A stretch of 64,000 bases of DNA from Nitrospira sp. (GTDB lineage: Bacteria > Nitrospirota > Nitrospiria > Nitrospirales > Nitrospiraceae). The DNA lies in NCBI GenBank assembly GCA_022226955.1, contig CP092079.1, positions 475,217 to 539,216 of the forward strand, read 5' to 3'. Position 1 is the first letter of the stretch; each line of letters opens with the position of its first letter. Positions 37,549 through 45,695 of the stretch are shown here, piece after piece. The notes beneath the pieces were generated by a model. The model was not told the origin of the DNA, ran no database searches, and saw only the letters and a program-made list of their open reading frames with translations. A program made the translations under genes and the position numbers.

Positions 37549-39851
37549 TGTCTTGGTATCGAAAGACACAGGTCATGATTTCGAAAGAGACCATCGTCCT
37601 CTTCAGCGCTGTGTGCGGGGCGGCGCTGTTAGGGCTGGCAGGGCTGTGGTTGGTGGAGCAGGAACTGGTTGCGAGGGCGGGAGAAAGTCTGGCGCTCGCC
37701 GCGACAGGGGTCGCCGACAAGCTCGACGCGATGCTGCGAGAGCGGGATGGCGACCTTGAAATCATTGCCTCGGCTCCCCAGGTGCGCAGCACCGACAGCG
37801 CTCAGGTCACCCGCCATTTGCGCGCCGTGCAGGTGGCGTATCCGGTGTATTCCCGTCTGGCAGTCGCGAACCGGGCAGGGCGGATCGTGGCCTCTACCGA
37901 TGAGGACTGGATTGGGCGGGATGTGCATCGCGAGTCTTGGTATCAGGCTGCTTGGCAAGCGCCGCGCGTGCAGGTCAAAGTGATTAGAGAGCCGGGTGAA
38001 GCGGCGGGCCAGTTAACGGCCGTGGTCTTCTCCATGCCGATCAGCGATGCCAATGGCACGCTCCTTGGCGTGGTGATGACCGAAGTGGATCGCACGACAT
38101 GGACCAGTCTGATAGAGGAGAGTGTCAACCAGTTTTCTGCGAGGACCGAGAGCTTTGGGATCGTGCGCTATCGAGCCCTTGGCCATGATGGCGGGCTGCT
38201 GCTGACGGCGGAGCAGCACGATCAGTCGTCGTTCAATCTGCGGGACATGGGGCTGCCGTCCGCTATCAAAGTGGCGACGGGCCGGGCTGGTTATGTCGAA
38301 GAAATACATCTGATTAAAAAGATTCCGGTCGTGACGGGGTATGCCCGCATGACGGGTGTCCGTTCACTGGCGTCGTTGCAGTGGGGACTGCTCGTACAGG
38401 CTGAGCGTACAGAGGTGCTGGCGAGCATCCGCGCCCGGCTTGTGAAGATGGGATTGCTAGGGCTGGTTGGATTTATGGTGATGCTCGCCGCGCTCGTGTG
38501 GACGAACCATCGCCACCAACGGGAGCAGGTGCGAGTGGCAGGGGTGGAGCGGGCGCGCGCGGACGGTGAAGAGCGGCTCCGGGCGATCGTGGATCATGCC
38601 GCGGATGGCATTGTCACGATTGACGATCAGGGACGGATCTTGTCCTTCAACCCGGCCGCCGAAACGCTGTTTGGCTATACGGCAGGCGACGTGATCGGGC
38701 GCAATGTCAATATGCTAATGCCGGAGCCCTACGCATCGGAGCACGATGGATATGTGGCCTCTTATCTATGCACCGGGCAGGCCAAAATTATCGGGATCGG
38801 GCGGGAAGTGGCCGGCCGCCGCCGGAACGGGTCGGTGTTTCCCATGGACCTGGCGGTCAGCGAAATGCGGCTCGAGTCGGGCCGGTGTTTCACGGGGATC
38901 GTCCGAGACGTGACCGCGCGCAAACAGATGATCGAACGATTGAATGAGCGCGAAACCTTCTTCAGACTGTTGTCCGAACATCTACCGATCGGGGTCTTTG
39001 AAATTGACGAGGCGGGCCAGTGTCTTTACGAGAACAAGACGCTGACAACTCTTCTTAGGCAGCACACGGATGAGAAGTTTGGGTTGGCCGATGCGACGGA
39101 TTTAGCAAAGGTATGGCTCGAGTGGTTTCACGAGGACGATCGGCAGACGATGCAGGAGGCCTGGGATAGTTCTAGAGAGACATTTGGGCAGGTCCGCCAG
39201 GAGTGCCGGCTGGCCATGGATGGGGCAGAGCCTCAATGGGTGCAAATCCTCTTATGGCCGCTGGCCAGCGACACAGGATTTCGCTATCTCGGGACGGTGG
39301 AAGATATCACTGCGCGAAAACAAACCATCGCGCACACGATGCAGTTGCTGCGGCATGGCCATTTCGAATTACACACGCTGACCGAGGCGAGAAATCTTGC
39401 GGAGCTGCTGGCCTATGCGTTCCCGGATCCCTCGCGAACGCAAGTGGGATTGACGGAGCTGTTTGTGAATGGAGTGGAACACGGGAACCTGGGGCTCTCC
39501 TACGAGGAGAAAACGGCGCTGCTTGAAGCCGGCACTTTGGATAGGGAAATCGCGCGCCGCCTGGCGTTGCCGGAATATGCGCGGAAGCGGGTCTGGGTCT
39601 CGATGGACCGAACCGAGACGCAGTTGCGCGTGTCCGTCGCCGACGAGGGCGCGGGATTTGACTGGGCCCAGTATTTGAGCGCCGATGCAACTCGGCCAGG
39701 CGAGGGGCATGGACGCGGCATCGCGATGGCCAAGGCCATCAGCTTCGACAAGCTGGAATATCAGGGCCGGGGAAATCAGGTGGTGGTGACGACAGAGCTT
39801 GCCCATTCCGATCCGAAGGCCGGCGAGGAGACTCAGTCCGAGGCCGCCTAA
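37548..39851 (+). CDS. Cache-PAS sensor with RsbW-like ATPase domain
   Basis: 767 residues. A membrane-bracketed Cache-like sensor (helices about 14-36 and 298-321) resembles that of the preceding kinase. A FixL-like PAS follows: EHDGYVASYLCTGQ places a histidine (about 399) where FixL binds haem, and IIGIGREV keeps the FixL arginine 20 residues later. A second PAS leads to a C-terminal HATPase_c_2 domain (ELFVNGVEHGN, VADEGAGFDW, GHGRGIAMAK) of anti-sigma/phosphatase-regulator type. No HisKA His-box is seen, so output may be protein serine phosphorylation or sequestration rather than a classical relay. Confidence 0.85.
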   Translation: MSWYRKTQVMISKETIVLFSAVCGAALLGLAGLWLVEQELVARAGESLALAATGVADKLDAMLRERDGDLEIIASAPQVRSTDSAQVTRHLRAVQVAYPVYSRLAVANRAGRIVASTDEDWIGRDVHRESWYQAAWQAPRVQVKVIREPGEAAGQLTAVVFSMPISDANGTLLGVVMTEVDRTTWTSLIEESVNQFSARTESFGIVRYRALGHDGGLLLTAEQHDQSSFNLRDMGLPSAIKVATGRAGYVEEIHLIKKIPVVTGYARMTGVRSLASLQWGLLVQAERTEVLASIRARLVKMGLLGLVGFMVMLAALVWTNHRHQREQVRVAGVERARADGEERLRAIVDHAADGIVTIDDQGRILSFNPAAETLFGYTAGDVIGRNVNMLMPEPYASEHDGYVASYLCTGQAKIIGIGREVAGRRRNGSVFPMDLAVSEMRLESGRCFTGIVRDVTARKQMIERLNERETFFRLLSEHLPIGVFEIDEAGQCLYENKTLTTLLRQHTDEKFGLADATDLAKVWLEWFHEDDRQTMQEAWDSSRETFGQVRQECRLAMDGAEPQWVQILLWPLASDTGFRYLGTVEDITARKQTIAHTMQLLRHGHFELHTLTEARNLAELLAYAFPDPSRTQVGLTELFVNGVEHGNLGLSYEEKTALLEAGTLDREIARRLALPEYARKRVWVSMDRTETQLRVSVADEGAGFDWAQYLSADATRPGEGHGRGIAMAKAISFDKLEYQGRGNQVVVTTELAHSDPKAGEETQSEAA

Positions 39852-40546
39852 TGTTGTGTGGAACGTGGAGCCATGCGCGTGTCCCATGCCAGCGACAGTT
39901 GTTGAGCGAGGTCTGACGCGGGCGCAGGCACGGCGGCGGGTCGGCGAGCCGGCTCCTCCGTGGCGCGCTGGAGCAGCGGCAATTCCTGCAACGCGCCCTG
40001 GCAGGTTCCGCAGAGATGCCGCCGCGGTTGAATGGTCTTGCGCTGGCGACGATAGATCCGTCCGCAGTCCGTGCAGCGCCAGGCAAATCGAGCGAGCGCC
40101 TGCACTTCTTTCTGGAGTGAGTGGTAGATCGTAATCGCGACCAGCCCACTCCGATTCATCTCCGTCATCTTCCGCAGAAAGTCTTGGCCGTGATTCGGCC
40201 GCCGCTTTAATACGTCGAACTGCCATTGGTGGATCATTTCATGGGCCAGGGTGTTGAGCAATTCCTGTTCGGCATAGGGCGTTCGTTCGGCTAGTCGCGC
40301 CATCAACGGTTGGGACAGGCGGATTTCCCGTTTGGCGTAATTCGGATTCGATTCGCCGAGCAGCCGTGGGCGCGGCCCTCCGCGGCTGACGAACATGCCG
40401 ATAGACGAGGTCAGGCGCCGGCTCCACACCACCGGAATCGGCGGCAGGAGTCCGTCGAAGTAGCGCTCGTTCAACCGGCGCCACTCCGTTTGCAATTGTT
40501 CGATTGATGGGGTCATTGGCGCGGGCTCTGTCTGCAATGGACGCAT
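39848..40546 (-). CDS. SprT-like zinc metalloprotease
   Basis: 232 residues from ATG 40546. The SprT-like domain has HEMIHQWQ as HEXXH and NHGQDF supplying the third zinc ligand, followed by a zinc ribbon WRCTDCGRIYRR ... HLCGTCQGAL, the order of Spartan/SprT proteins. The C-terminus is Ala/Pro-rich. An upstream extension to 40645 overlaps the neighbouring gene, so a nearer start is preferred; ATG 40516 is an alternative. It converges on the sensor gene with a four-base overlap. Confidence 0.85.
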   Translation of the reverse strand: MRPLQTEPAPMTPSIEQLQTEWRRLNERYFDGLLPPIPVVWSRRLTSSIGMFVSRGGPRPRLLGESNPNYAKREIRLSQPLMARLAERTPYAEQELLNTLAHEMIHQWQFDVLKRRPNHGQDFLRKMTEMNRSGLVAITIYHSLQKEVQALARFAWRCTDCGRIYRRQRKTIQPRRHLCGTCQGALQELPLLQRATEEPARRPAAVPAPASDLAQQLSLAWDTRMAPRSTQH

Positions 40547-40562
40547 CGGACTGCCGCCGGGG

Positions 40563-41555
40563 CTAACGGATCTGCTCAAGCACGGCCGCGGCCAGGAGCG
40601 GCAACATAATTTCATGATGGCCGGTGAGGGTATAGCCTTTGCCACCTTTTTGGGTGGGGCGCCTCACCACATTGGTCATGGGCCGGTAGTGCGAAAGGAA
40701 ATCCATATTCACGGTGGTGATCTTGGTCAGCGGATGGCCGAGATTGCGTCCGAGCGACACCGTTTTCAGAAACACTTCCGGCAGAATGACGGCCGATCCC
40801 ACATTCAGGTAGACCCCGCCTTCCATCCCAGCGACCACCGCCGCCAGTCGGCGAAAATCGAAGAGGGACGTGGCGCCGATAGCGGCACCGTCGGCGGCGG
40901 GATGCATATGGATGATGTCCGTCCCGATTGCGACATGCACGGTGACGGGAATGCCGAGCCGCGCGCCGGTTGCGAGCAGGCTGGTTGCGCGGTTCGGAAA
41001 CTGGCCTTGATAGCGATTGATGTAGTGTCCGACGGCTTCTCCGAGTCCCTGGTTGTGTTGCGCGCCGAGGACGATGGCCTCGTTCAAGATTCGTCCAGTG
41101 TCTTCGGCCATGCCGAAGCGGCCCTCGTCGATCTCGGCGTCCACTTCTTCCGACGTGTGGCCCATGAGCGCCAGCTCGAAATCGTGGATGATGCCGGCCC
41201 CGTTCATGGCCACGGCAGTGACGATGCCGCGTTCCATCAAATCCACGATGACCGGATTGAGGCCGACTTTGATGACATGGGCGCCGATGCCGACAACGAC
41301 TGGCCGGCGCCGGCGATGGGCCGTCGCGATTGCGGTTGCCACGGCGCGCAGTGTCTTCACGGCCAGTAGATCGGGCAGGGATTCGTAAAACTTCGCGAAC
41401 GATCCTCCACTGGTCCAGGGCCGGGCAAAGTCGGAGACCCGCACTTTGCTGTGACGTTTTTTCAGGGGATAGGTCGTCAGATCCGAGACATCGATCGGAG
41501 GAATCAAGGGGCGCGCGGGGCGTTGCGGGGGAGTCCGGTTAGGGCGCGGTGCCAA
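40563..41555 (-). CDS. Deoxyhypusine-synthase-like protein of unknown role
   Basis: 330 residues, recognised only tentatively. Well-conserved-looking blocks include VVVGIGAHVIKVGLNPVIVD, MNGAGIIHDFELALMGHTSE, HVAIGTDIIHMHPAADGAAIG, LNVGSAVILPEVFLKTVSLGRN and VNMDFLSHYRPMTNVVRRPT. These suggest a Rossmann-type NAD-binding fold resembling deoxyhypusine synthase; bacteria lack eIF5A, so the substrate would differ. It overlaps gmhA by 17 bases on the same strand, pointing to a shared transcript with heptose synthesis. Function is not established. Confidence 0.7.
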   Translation of the reverse strand: MAPRPNRTPPQRPARPLIPPIDVSDLTTYPLKKRHSKVRVSDFARPWTSGGSFAKFYESLPDLLAVKTLRAVATAIATAHRRRRPVVVGIGAHVIKVGLNPVIVDLMERGIVTAVAMNGAGIIHDFELALMGHTSEEVDAEIDEGRFGMAEDTGRILNEAIVLGAQHNQGLGEAVGHYINRYQGQFPNRATSLLATGARLGIPVTVHVAIGTDIIHMHPAADGAAIGATSLFDFRRLAAVVAGMEGGVYLNVGSAVILPEVFLKTVSLGRNLGHPLTKITTVNMDFLSHYRPMTNVVRRPTQKGGKGYTLTGHHEIMLPLLAAAVLEQIR

Positions 41556-42117
41556 GGAGTGTTTCCTCTACGAGTTCGCACAGGACATGGCCGAGCGTGA
41601 TGTGGCTTTCCTGGATGCGCGCCGTGACGCTCGAAGGAACGATGAACGGATGGTCGACGAGCCCTGCGAGCTTGCCGCCGGTCCCGCCCGTCCAGGCGAC
41701 GGTGATCATCCCGCATTCGCGGGCGGCCGCGACGCCCTTCAACACGTTCGGCGAGTTCCCGCTCGTGCTGATGCCGATGGCGATATCGCCTTTCTGGCCA
41801 TGGGCGCGAACCTGCCGGGCGAAGAGTTCGTCGAAACCGTAATCGTTGGCGATGCAGGTGATGGCGGCGATATCGGTGGCCAGGGCGATGGCCGGGAGCG
41901 GCGCCCGTTCCCGCTTGTAGCGGCCCACGAATTCCGCCGCGATATGGGCGGCGTCGGTGGCGCTGCCGCCGTTGCCGAACAGCAACACTTTATGCCCTGC
42001 GCGAAAGGCGGCGACGAGGAGCTGGGCCACTGTGGCGATGCGGTCGGCCTGTTCCCGCGCGAACTGCTGCTTGACGGCGGCGCTATCGGAGAAGGCCTTG
42101 AGGGCAACGTCTTTCAT
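41539..42117 (-). CDS. gmhA: Phosphoheptose isomerase
   Basis: Sedoheptulose-7-phosphate isomerase, first step of ADP-heptose synthesis for LPS core; 192 residues. The SIS domain shows LLFGNGGSATDAAHIAAEFVGRY, AIGISTSGNSPNVLKG and a C-terminal RIQESHITLGHVLCELVE with the catalytic glutamate and histidine region. It pairs functionally with the heptose adenylyltransferase gene near 32.5 kb. Confidence 0.95.
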   Translation of the reverse strand: MKDVALKAFSDSAAVKQQFAREQADRIATVAQLLVAAFRAGHKVLLFGNGGSATDAAHIAAEFVGRYKRERAPLPAIALATDIAAITCIANDYGFDELFARQVRAHGQKGDIAIGISTSGNSPNVLKGVAAARECGMITVAWTGGTGGKLAGLVDHPFIVPSSVTARIQESHITLGHVLCELVEETLLGTAP

Positions 42118-42170
42118 TAAACGGCGATTCTAGGGAAGCGTCGTGAGACTGTCAAACCTGCGTCGAGACG

Positions 42171-43121
42171 CTATGTCTTCGATGGCGGAGTCGCCGATCC
42201 TTGCTTGATGGCGCTCATGGCCAGCGCGATCATGGAGCCGACGTCGGAGACCGTCGCCGGGAGGATGAGGGTATTATTCGTTCTGGCTAGCTCGCCGAAT
42301 TGCGCGATGTATTGTTCCGCCACGCGCAGCTGGACCGCTTCCTGTCCGCCGGGCATTTGGATCGTCTCGGCCACCTTGCGAAGTCCTTCGGCGGTGGCTT
42401 GGGCGATGGCGAGGATGGCCGAGGCGGCGCCTTCGGCTTCATTGATTTGTTGTTGCTTCTTCGCTTCCGACGCCTTGATGACTTGCTGCTTCTCGCCTTC
42501 GGCCTGGTTGATGGCGGCATCGCGCTCTCCTTCCGACGTGAGAATCACGGCGCGCTTTTCCCGCTCCGCCCGCATCTGTTTTTCCATCGCATTGAGCACA
42601 TCTTTTGGCGGCGTGATGTTTTTGAGCTCGTAGCGCAGGACTTTGACGCCCCAGGGATCCGAGGCTTTGTCGAGTTCGTTGACTACCTGCACATTGATGT
42701 TGGTCCGTTCCTCGAACGTGCGGTCGAGTTCGATCTTTCCGATCTCGCTTCGCAGCGTGGTTTGCGCCAGTTGGATTAAGGCGAAGCTGTAGTCGCTGAT
42801 GCCGTAGGAGGCGCGCTGTGGATGCAGCACTTTGAGATACAGGATGCCGTCCACCGAGACCTGCACGTTGTCGCGGGTGATGCAGACCTGCTCGGGAATA
42901 TCGATCGCGGTTTCTTTGAGCGAGTGTTTGTAGCGGATGTTGTCGATAAAGGGGAGCAGGATGTGGAAGCCGGCGTCCAGCGTCGCCGAATATTTGCCTA
43001 GCCGCTCGACGACATAGGCGCTCTGTTGCGGGACGACCACGGCCGTTTTCGCGAAGACATAGATGACAAACAGGGCCAGCAAGAGTGTGACGAGAAACCC
43101 GCCGCTCATTCCACCATCCAT
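42171..43121 (-). CDS. Stomatin/SPFH-family membrane protein
   Basis: 316 residues: one N-terminal membrane helix, an SPFH domain (about 30-200) beginning VVVPQQSAYVVERLGKYSATLDAGFHILLPF, then an alanine/glutamate-rich coiled coil (EREKRAVILTSEGERDAAINQAEGEKQQ). ATG 43121 follows GGAG; the 469-residue reading back to 43580 runs through the nfeD gene and is rejected. With NfeD upstream it forms the classical stomatin operon partner pair, thought to act in membrane microdomains. Confidence 0.93.
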   Translation of the reverse strand: MDGGMSGGFLVTLLLALFVIYVFAKTAVVVPQQSAYVVERLGKYSATLDAGFHILLPFIDNIRYKHSLKETAIDIPEQVCITRDNVQVSVDGILYLKVLHPQRASYGISDYSFALIQLAQTTLRSEIGKIELDRTFEERTNINVQVVNELDKASDPWGVKVLRYELKNITPPKDVLNAMEKQMRAEREKRAVILTSEGERDAAINQAEGEKQQVIKASEAKKQQQINEAEGAASAILAIAQATAEGLRKVAETIQMPGGQEAVQLRVAEQYIAQFGELARTNNTLILPATVSDVGSMIALAMSAIKQGSATPPSKT

Positions 43122-43153
43122 GGTGTCGTCTCCATCATAATAAGAAGTGCGCG

Positions 43154-43588
43154 CTATTCGCCGCTGATTTGCAACGTGAGGCCGTCCATGCCGGTGACTT
43201 TGCTCCGTTGCCCCTTCTGCAAGGAGGTGGCCCCGGCATTCCTGGCTGACCAGGTAGTGCCGCGGAGTTCGACTTTCCCAATCGCGCCGGCGGCGAGTGT
43301 GTCGATGGGGATGGCGATTTCGCCGAGCATTGAATCGACGTCGGGAGGGGTTGTCTTCGAGGCATTGATGCGTGTCAGCAGAGGGCCGCGAAACACCAAC
43401 AAGGATGCGATGGCGATGCCGGAGAAGAGCAGCCATTGCGCGGACGCTTCTTGGACAAGGTCTAGCGCCGCAATGGCTCCGACCACCAGGGCGGCAAGTC
43501 CGAAGAACAGAATATAGAACCCGCCGGGGGTCATCATTTCGGCGCCGAGCAGTAACAAGCCGAGTAACAACCAGTGCCACCAGATCAT
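43154..43588 (-). CDS. nfeD: NfeD-family membrane protein
   Basis: 144 residues with three or four membrane helices (residues about 3-75) followed by a small OB-like C-terminal domain (SMLGEIAIPIDTLAAGAIGKVELRGTTW). This is the short NfeD form lacking the serine-protease domain. It is 32 bases upstream of the stomatin gene, the usual arrangement. Confidence 0.9.
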   Translation of the reverse strand: MIWWHWLLLGLLLLGAEMMTPGGFYILFFGLAALVVGAIAALDLVQEASAQWLLFSGIAIASLLVFRGPLLTRINASKTTPPDVDSMLGEIAIPIDTLAAGAIGKVELRGTTWSARNAGATSLQKGQRSKVTGMDGLTLQISGE

Positions 43589-43698
43589 GACGGAACCTCG
43601 TCTTGTGCGGTGAGCTAACAGAGGGGCCGAGCGACTGGCGAAAGTCTAAGCCGGTTTCCGGAGACCGTCAAGCAGAACGAACATTGCCAGACCGAGAA

Positions 43699-43727
43699 TT
43701 GATCGCTTGCCGGACCGATGCTATAGT
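43699..43727 (+). promoter_or_regulatory. Sigma70-like promoter of the CARF-like gene
   Basis: TTGATC (43699-43704) and TATAGT (43722-43727) are separated by 17 bases. The start codon at 43737 follows the -10 by nine bases, so the transcript would be leaderless or nearly so. No ribosome binding site is visible. Confidence 0.5.
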
Positions 43728-43736
43728 CCGCGCGCA

Positions 43737-44993
43737 ATGGCGCACGAACAACCCACCAAGGTGCTGCTGGTCGCCTTTACCGGCGATGCGGCGGCGGCCG
43801 TTTCTGTCATCAACCGATTGCAGCCGGAGGCGCTCTGCTTTGTTTTGCCGGAATCGGCAAAGGCGCTGGTGGAGTCGGCGGTCCAACCGCACATTGAGCA
43901 TATGCCCAGGCGCTGGGATTGGGTCTTAGTGGCCGATACGGCCGATGTTGCGGCCTGCCATCACGCATTGGCGGGCGCGCTTCCGGACTTACTAAAGACC
44001 TGGGAAGTGCGCGCCGGCGATTTGGTGCTCGATCTCACCGGCGCGACCCCGGCCATGGCGGGCGCCTTGACGCTCGTGACTTTGCCGACAAGTTCACGCA
44101 CGGTTGCGCTGGCGCCGTGGAATGAGGGGCAGGAGGATGAGCCGATTGTGCTGTCCGGCCGGTCGATGCGCTGGGTGCAAGGCAATCTTTGGGACGACGT
44201 GGCGCTGGTCTCGCGACACGAGGCGGCCGAGCTGTTTAATCGCGGAATGTATGCCGCCGCTGCAAGGCTCTTCCGCGAGATTGAAGCCAGGGTCAGCGGC
44301 GGGCACAAGCCGACCTATCGCGCTTTTGCCGATCTCGCAGAGGGTTACGAATTCTGGGAGCGGTTCCAGTACCGGCAAGCCTGGGACAAGCTGAAGACGG
44401 CTGTGAAGGCCTTGGAGATGGCGTCGTTGTGGGGCGGGCCTCCCGGGTTGAAGGCGGTACTTCCGCCTATCAAAGCCAATGCGGGATTTCTGGAGAAGCT
44501 GGTGTTGGATCCGGCCGATGTCAAAGAGTCGCTGGCGCTGGATGTGCTCGCGCATGCCGGACGCCGGTTGCATGCCGGCCACGATCCGGAGACGGCGATG
44601 ACGGCGCTGGTGCGCGCGCTCGAAGCATTCGCGCAGCGGCTGCTGTTCAAACAGCAGAAGATCAAAACGTGGGACGTTCGCCCCGAACAGCTTCCGCAGT
44701 CGCTTCAGGATATCTGCCGGACTAGCTGGCTGGACGATCTCGACGGCAAATACAAACTGCCGCTGCATGGGCAGTTTCGCGCGCTCGAAGCTTTCGGCGA
44801 TCCGCTCGGCCAAGCTTTTCTGCGCGAGTGGCCGACCATGAAGCCGCTCCTCGATGCCGCCAATCACGGCGTGCTCGGCCACGGCTTTGAGCCGGTCAAG
44901 CCGGAGCGTGTGCAGCAATTGTACGATGTGGTCCTGAAGTTGACCGCCGTCTCTGAGAGCTCCCTGCTGAAATTTCCGACGCTCACGCTCTGA
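43737..44993 (+). CDS. Orphan CARF-like protein (TIGR02710/Cas02710 type)
   Basis: 418 residues. The N-terminal Rossmann-like half (KVLLVAFTGDAAAAVSVINRLQPEALCFVLPES ... LVLDLTGATPAM, Asp99-Met107) resembles CARF domains, whose usual D-x-TGGTK-x-M motif is here altered. A helical second half (FNRGMYAAAARLFREIEARV, GYEFWERFQYRQAWDKL, LVRALEAFAQRLL) recalls the HEPN-like part of TIGR02710 proteins. Near the C-terminus ANHGVLGHGF has the form of the HEPN RN-x5-HG site with Ala375 in place of arginine. No cas gene or array is within the window. Family call by eye; an unrelated Rossmann protein is possible. Confidence 0.65.
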   Translation: MAHEQPTKVLLVAFTGDAAAAVSVINRLQPEALCFVLPESAKALVESAVQPHIEHMPRRWDWVLVADTADVAACHHALAGALPDLLKTWEVRAGDLVLDLTGATPAMAGALTLVTLPTSSRTVALAPWNEGQEDEPIVLSGRSMRWVQGNLWDDVALVSRHEAAELFNRGMYAAAARLFREIEARVSGGHKPTYRAFADLAEGYEFWERFQYRQAWDKLKTAVKALEMASLWGGPPGLKAVLPPIKANAGFLEKLVLDPADVKESLALDVLAHAGRRLHAGHDPETAMTALVRALEAFAQRLLFKQQKIKTWDVRPEQLPQSLQDICRTSWLDDLDGKYKLPLHGQFRALEAFGDPLGQAFLREWPTMKPLLDAANHGVLGHGFEPVKPERVQQLYDVVLKLTAVSESSLLKFPTLTL

Positions 44994-45404
44994 ATGAAAA
45001 TCCAAATTTACTACGAAGACACGGATTGCGGTGGAGTGGTCTACTACGCCAATTACCTGAAATATTTCGAGCGGGCGCGGACGCACTACCTGGAAGAACG
45101 AGGGCTGTCGGTCGCTGGCCTGATGAATGAGGGGACGGTATTTGTGGTGGTGCGTGCCGAACTGGACTATCGGTCCCCCGCACGGTATGGCGATAGGCTG
45201 CTCGTCGATACCGTCGTCTCAGATCTGCGCGCCGCTTCCATGACCTTCGTCCATGTGGTGAAAGAGAAGGCGAGCGGGCGCGTCATCGTGGAAGGGTCCG
45301 CTCGCCTGGTCGCCACGGATGGAAACGGCAAAGTGAAACGCCTCGACAAGGCCGTCGTCGCCGCGCTACAGTCCAGAGCCAGTAAGGAGTCATGGAATGG
45401 ATAA
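44994..45404 (+). CDS. ybgC: YbgC-type acyl-CoA thioesterase
   Basis: Hot-dog-fold thioesterase of 136 residues. The active-site segment YYEDTDCGGVVYYANYLKYFERARTHYL is diagnostic, with the catalytic aspartate in YEDTD. YbgC proteins often accompany Tol-Pal genes, which are not seen here. It starts immediately after the CARF-like stop, and its end overlaps the following small gene by eight bases. Confidence 0.92.
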   Translation: MKIQIYYEDTDCGGVVYYANYLKYFERARTHYLEERGLSVAGLMNEGTVFVVVRAELDYRSPARYGDRLLVDTVVSDLRAASMTFVHVVKEKASGRVIVEGSARLVATDGNGKVKRLDKAVVAALQSRASKESWNG

Positions 45405-45510
45405 GCTCGGAACCTGGCTTGCCGTCACCGGCGTTGCGATCGGATTCATCGTCCTCGGCTGGCTGCTGTTTTCAGAGAATCCGTCGGATAAGACCAAGAA
45501 AAAGCCGTAA
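45397..45510 (+). CDS. 37-residue single-span membrane protein
   Basis: Too short for usual ORF thresholds. MDKLGTWLAV starts a hydrophobic span (GVAIGFIVLGWLLF) followed by a polar, lysine-rich tail ending DKTKKKP. AAGGAG at 45384-45389 lies seven bases before the ATG, and the gene overlaps the thioesterase stop, so it is probably translated by coupling. The basic tail suggests an N-out, C-in orientation. No family known to me. Confidence 0.65.
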   Translation: MDKLGTWLAVTGVAIGFIVLGWLLFSENPSDKTKKKP

Positions 45511-45695
45511 CGAGCGCTTCCACCTTCTCCCCTTCTCGCACAACTCAGGTCTGTATTCCAGTGCGTGCTAACCGCGACGACAGGCCCGTCGATGGGCGGA
45601 ATGGATAGGCGTCACATTTTCTGGTAGCCGCCTATGCCCGGCCTCAGTGGCGCCGCTGCCGGCTGTTGTGAGGTGTCATAACCCTGAACCTGCCT

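Noticed and set aside
43122-43580. N-terminal extension making a 469-residue stomatin protein
   Set aside because: It lies over the nfeD gene in another frame and is Arg/Pro-rich; GGAG and a membrane-helix start at 43121 fit the real gene.
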